A stretch of 17,346 nucleotides of DNA from Eisenbergiella sp900555195 (lineage in GTDB: Bacteria; Bacillota; Clostridia; Lachnospirales; Lachnospiraceae): NCBI GenBank assembly GCA_902492555.1, contig CABUMH010000083.1, positions 1 to 17,346 on the forward strand, given 5' to 3'. Position 1 is the first letter of the stretch; every line of letters begins with the position of its first letter. Both the position numbers and the translations under genes were made by a program. Shown piece after piece: positions 14,850 to 17,346 of this stretch. The notes under the pieces are model-generated. The model saw only the letters and a list, made by a program, of their open reading frames with translations, made no database searches and was not told the origin of the DNA.

Positions 14850-16001
14850 TTATTTAGCCGCAAAAAGCGCCTCCAGCGCATCTTCCTTCAGCCGCGAACC
14901 GATCACGCAGAGTTTTCCGGTCACATCCGGCTTGCCTTCTCTCACATTGCTCTCTCCCGGCACATAGTCGAAATAGAGCCAGCTTCCGTTTTTATCCGGA
15001 ACCATTCCCTTAGCGCGCAGCACGAAGCCGTACGTCTTCTCATCCTCCAGCGCTTCCAGGATCCCATCAATCTGTTCCTTCGTATAGGCTGCAGGCGTCT
15101 CCACGCCCCAGCTCGTAAACACTTCATCCGCATGATGATGGCCGTGATGATCATGGTCATGTCCGCAGCAGCAGCCGTCATGGCCATGATCGTGATGGCA
15201 GTGCTCGTGGTCATGATCGTGACCCTCATGGCAATGTTCTTCATGCCCCTCATGGTCGTGGTCCTCATGGCCGTGCCCCTCATGGCCATGATGTCCGCAG
15301 CATGCATGATCGTGGTGATGGTGGTCATGCTCCCCGTGGCATTCGTGATCGTGGTCGTTTCCATGCTTCTCCATCACTTCCTGCATCAGAAGTTTCTCCA
15401 GATCAGCTCCGCCTTCCATCGTCCGAAGAATATCCTTACCATCCAGCTGGCTGATGGGTGTGGTAATGATGGTGGCACGGCTGTTATGCTCGCGGATCAT
15501 TTCCACAGCCTTGCGGATTTTATCCTCTCCCGCCACATCCGTTCTGCTTAAGATAATCGTTCCGGCATATTCGATCTGATTGATAAAGAATTCGCCGAAA
15601 TTCTTCATATACAGCCTGCACTTGGATGCATCCACCACGGCAACTGCGCTTCCCAATTCGGTCGTCTCACCCAACTCCGCATCCTGTACTGCCTTCATCA
15701 CATCGGAAAGCTTGCCAACTCCGGAGGGCTCGATCAGGATTCGATCCGGATGATAAGTATTCATCACTTCTTTCAGGGAAGCTCCGAAATCTCCCACCAG
15801 AGAGCAGCAGATACAGCCGGAGTTCATTTCTTTAATCTCAATTCCAGCCTCCTTAAGGAACCCTCCGTCAATCCCGATCTCACCGAATTCATTTTCAATC
15901 AATACCACCTGGCTTCCTGCAAATGCTTCTTTCAGAAGCTTCTTTATCAATGTAGTCTTTCCTGCACCCAGGAATCCGGAAAAAATGTCTATTTTTGTCA
16001 T
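14850..16001 (-). CDS. His-rich CobW/G3E GTPase, candidate zinc chaperone
   Basis: A 383-residue G3E-family GTPase of the CobW/YciC/ZNG type, known as metal chaperones that load zinc or cobalt using GTP. Motifs are complete: Walker A GFLGAGKT (9-16), the metal site GCICC (62-66), EPSG (91-94), and SRTD (152-155) where NKxD is usual. A CobW C-terminal domain (about 293-383) follows an insertion at 213-290 that holds 35 His and eight Cys, a large metal-binding or storage tail. The start at 16001 (MTKIDIF) has GGAGG five bases upstream; the MEED start at 16013 does not. It has its own strong promoter upstream and heads the run leading to ZnuABC. Zinc is the best guess; nickel or cobalt is possible. 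Confidence 0.88.
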   Translation of the reverse strand: MTKIDIFSGFLGAGKTTLIKKLLKEAFAGSQVVLIENEFGEIGIDGGFLKEAGIEIKEMNSGCICCSLVGDFGASLKEVMNTYHPDRILIEPSGVGKLSDVMKAVQDAELGETTELGSAVAVVDASKCRLYMKNFGEFFINQIEYAGTIILSRTDVAGEDKIRKAVEMIREHNSRATIITTPISQLDGKDILRTMEGGADLEKLLMQEVMEKHGNDHDHECHGEHDHHHHDHACCGHHGHEGHGHEDHDHEGHEEHCHEGHDHDHEHCHHDHGHDGCCCGHDHDHHGHHHADEVFTSWGVETPAAYTKEQIDGILEALEDEKTYGFVLRAKGMVPDKNGSWLYFDYVPGESNVREGKPDVTGKLCVIGSRLKEDALEALFAAK

Positions 16002-16100
16002 GTCTTCCTCCATTCAGCCGTCAACCGGCTTCTCTTCACAGCGATCCCTATTCAGGACCGCATCACACGTTCTTTTCGTCCCATAAATCCGACGACTTTT

Positions 16101-16129
16101 ATTTTGCCTTCTTTTGTGCGACTTGTCAA
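16101..16129 (-). promoter_or_regulatory. Promoter of the GTPase-zinc transporter run
   Basis: On the minus strand a consensus TTGACA (16124-16129) is followed after 17 bases by CAAAAT (16101-16106). A 7-base inverted repeat, TTTTGCC (16102-16108) and GGCAAAA (16135-16141), brackets the promoter and could be a repressor site. I see no recognisable Zur box. Confidence 0.6.
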
Positions 16130-16205
16130 CCGGAGGCAAAAGAGATTTTTCCTCATGAACTCCGAAACGGCTGCAGTTCTGCCCGAACGGATGTGTTGAA
16201 GTTTT

Positions 16206-17000
16206 TTACGAATACGCTTCCGTATCCCGGCGCCTGCTGCAGACCTCTTCATAGGCGTCATTCAGCGTTTCCATGGACAGGGCTGCGGTTCTGTCCCCGC
16301 TGCCTCCTGCTACCAGCCCCACCAAATGCCCATAACCGTCAAACACGCCTCCTCCGGACATGCCCGGCCCGCTCCTGCAGCGCAGGATCATCACATCACT
16401 TCCAAATTCTTCTCTGTACCACGCACGTTCTTCTAAAACAGCATCCATGGCCACATCCCCTGCTCCATCCTGCGTCCCGGCAATCACAAACAAGGCGCTG
16501 TACGCATCCAGCGTGTCAAAAATGCGCTGATGCAGGCTGACCGCGGGCCGTTCTTCTTCCCTCTCAGCCTCCACGAACCCCACATCCGCACATTCGGCCG
16601 TTCCAAGTACCTTGCCCGTGCAGGCGCTCCCATCCGCAAAAACAATTCGCAGAACCTCCCCCTCTTCCAGAAGATGTCCTGCGGTCACTATAATCGGACG
16701 GCCATCCATGTGATCCCATATCACGCCGCTTCCATAATATTCTTCTTCATCGCCCGCCACATCTATGCGAACAACACACTCTGCCGCCAATTTCTTCGCG
16801 GCTTCCGGCTCCTCCCCTTCCAATGCTTCCATCACGGCGGAAGTACTTTTCTCCCCGACGTCCTTCTCTTCTGCAGCTTGTCCGTCCGGTTTTTCTTCCG
16901 TCTTTGCTTCCTCCCGGCTCTCCCCACAGCCGCCAAGCAGCAAAGCGACGGCCAGAGCTGCAGCAAACAGAAGGCACAGCTGCATCCGCGCAGTTCTCAT
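16206..17000 (-). CDS. Trypsin-like serine protease lipoprotein
   Basis: A 264-residue exported protein. A basic start, a hydrophobic stretch and the lipobox LGGC (22-25) give a lipoprotein anchored at Cys25. A Glu/Lys-rich linker (about 28-70) leads into a trypsin-like domain (about 72-255). The catalytic triad appears complete: His109 in TAGH, Asp139 in ADVGFVE, and Ser215 in GPGMSGGGVF, the equivalent of the classical GNSGGP. There is no PDZ domain, so it is not a full HtrA. It could be an envelope protease or a sensor of envelope stress. The start has GGAGA upstream. It lies between RNase P RNA and the GTPase genes, without an obvious promoter or terminator of its own. Confidence 0.82.
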   Translation of the reverse strand: MRTARMQLCLLFAAALAVALLLGGCGESREEAKTEEKPDGQAAEEKDVGEKSTSAVMEALEGEEPEAAKKLAAECVVRIDVAGDEEEYYGSGVIWDHMDGRPIIVTAGHLLEEGEVLRIVFADGSACTGKVLGTAECADVGFVEAEREEERPAVSLHQRIFDTLDAYSALFVIAGTQDGAGDVAMDAVLEERAWYREEFGSDVMILRCRSGPGMSGGGVFDGYGHLVGLVAGGSGDRTAALSMETLNDAYEEVCSRRRDTEAYS

Positions 17001-17012
17001 TCTGCCTCTCCA

Positions 17013-17048
17013 TATAAAACAACGGATGCCGCGCTACGCGGGCCATCC
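17013..17048 (-). terminator. Terminator after RNase P RNA
   Basis: On the minus strand GGATG (17044-17048) pairs with CATCC (17024-17028), and CCGCG with CGCGG around a TAG loop with a small bulge. The stem is followed by GTTGTTTTAT. It ends just before the protease gene. Confidence 0.7.
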
Positions 17049-17100
17049 TTATGTTCAACAACAGGCGCCACGCTGTGCGAGCCGCCCCTCTGGTTAAAAT

Positions 17101-17346
17101 GAGCAGAACTGTAAGCCGGGTTATGTCGCGAATAATCATCTATCTAGGACTGCCGTTGCCGGCAGTCTCGAGCAACCTACCTGAAAGCAGGCCGGGCAAG
17201 CCTGTCGCTTTCTGTTTGGTCTTGCTTCGGATGGGGTTTACATGTGCCCCGCCTGTTACCAGACGGGCGGTAGTCTCTTACGCTGCCTTTCCACCCTTAC
17301 CAGGCCCATGGCCCTTTCCGCCGCATCCATAAAGGATATGGCGGGG
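17101..17346 (-). ncRNA. rnpB: RNase P RNA, type A, 3' part (5' end outside the window)
   Basis: The catalytic RNA of RNase P, which matures the 5' ends of tRNAs. On the minus strand the sequence shows conserved elements in order: GGGTGGAAAGGCAGCG, GTAAGAGACTACCG, GGTAACAGGCGGG, GAAGCAAGACCAAA, AGGTAGGTTGCTCGAG, and near the 3' end GACATAACCCGGCTTACAG. This matches bacterial type A. The 5' portion runs off the right edge. The exact 3' end is estimated within a few bases. Confidence 0.95.

Noticed and set aside
15132..15551. Met/Val-rich plus-strand frame resembling membrane segments
   Set aside because: It is the complement of His codons (CAT/CAC) in the His-rich GTPase, which produces ATG/GTG runs.
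16002..16205. Zur box upstream of the GTPase-zinc run
   Set aside because: AT-rich bases near 16085-16100 do not form the expected palindrome.

Overview
The window looks like a chromosomal segment from a gut-type Clostridia member, most likely Lachnospiraceae. This rests on strong AGGAGG-type ribosome binding sites, a type A RNase P RNA, a DUF4867 protein beside a xylulokinase, a CmpB-type membrane protein (PF06541 family), and the general codon and GC character. The family-level call is an inference; nothing here names a species.

Left end (1-500): a short CRISPR array of three intact 33-base repeats plus one degenerate terminal repeat, with type I-C-like repeat ends. The array reads on the minus strand. 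Its presumed leader is a purine-rich tract, and no cas gene is visible. A 17-bp stem-loop separates the leader from the next gene.

Region 499-2481: a C69-family (PepD-like) dipeptidase on the minus strand. In its upstream region sits an 87-base inverted-repeat element flanked by a perfect 9-bp direct repeat, which looks like a MITE. Next to it lie a candidate extended -10 promoter and the terminator of the sugar operon.

Region 2482-7547: a carbohydrate locus. A minus-strand operon (xylulokinase, DUF4867 cupin-like protein, fucose/arabinose-type isomerase) diverges from a LacI-type regulator on the plus strand. The shared intergenic region holds both promoters, a perfect 9-bp inverted repeat lying over the xylulokinase promoter, and a second widely spaced inverted-repeat pair. 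A plausible scheme is aldose to ketose (isomerase), then ketose phosphate (kinase), under control of the LacI protein. The sugar is not determined.

Region 7548-9520: a structured 3' region after the regulator, then a stand-alone sirohaem/4Fe-4S nitrite or sulfite reductase with its own promoter. It ends at a 123-bp inverted repeat that separates it from the converging zinc operon.

Region 9521-17000 (all minus strand): a metal-homeostasis run. From upstream to downstream it contains a trypsin-like lipoprotein, a His-rich CobW/G3E GTPase, a second CobW-type GTPase fused to a DUF1980 (TIGR03943-like) C-terminal domain, a YlmH-like S4 protein, a CmpB-type membrane protein, and ZnuA-ZnuC-ZnuB. 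ZnuA overlaps the CmpB gene by ATGA, and ZnuB overlaps ZnuC. The right end holds the 3' part of RNase P RNA and its terminator.

The most interesting items are the CobW-DUF1980 fusion in a zinc operon that also carries a translation-quality factor, the MITE-like element, the orphan CRISPR array, and palindromes whose mismatches become G-U pairs only in minus-strand RNA.
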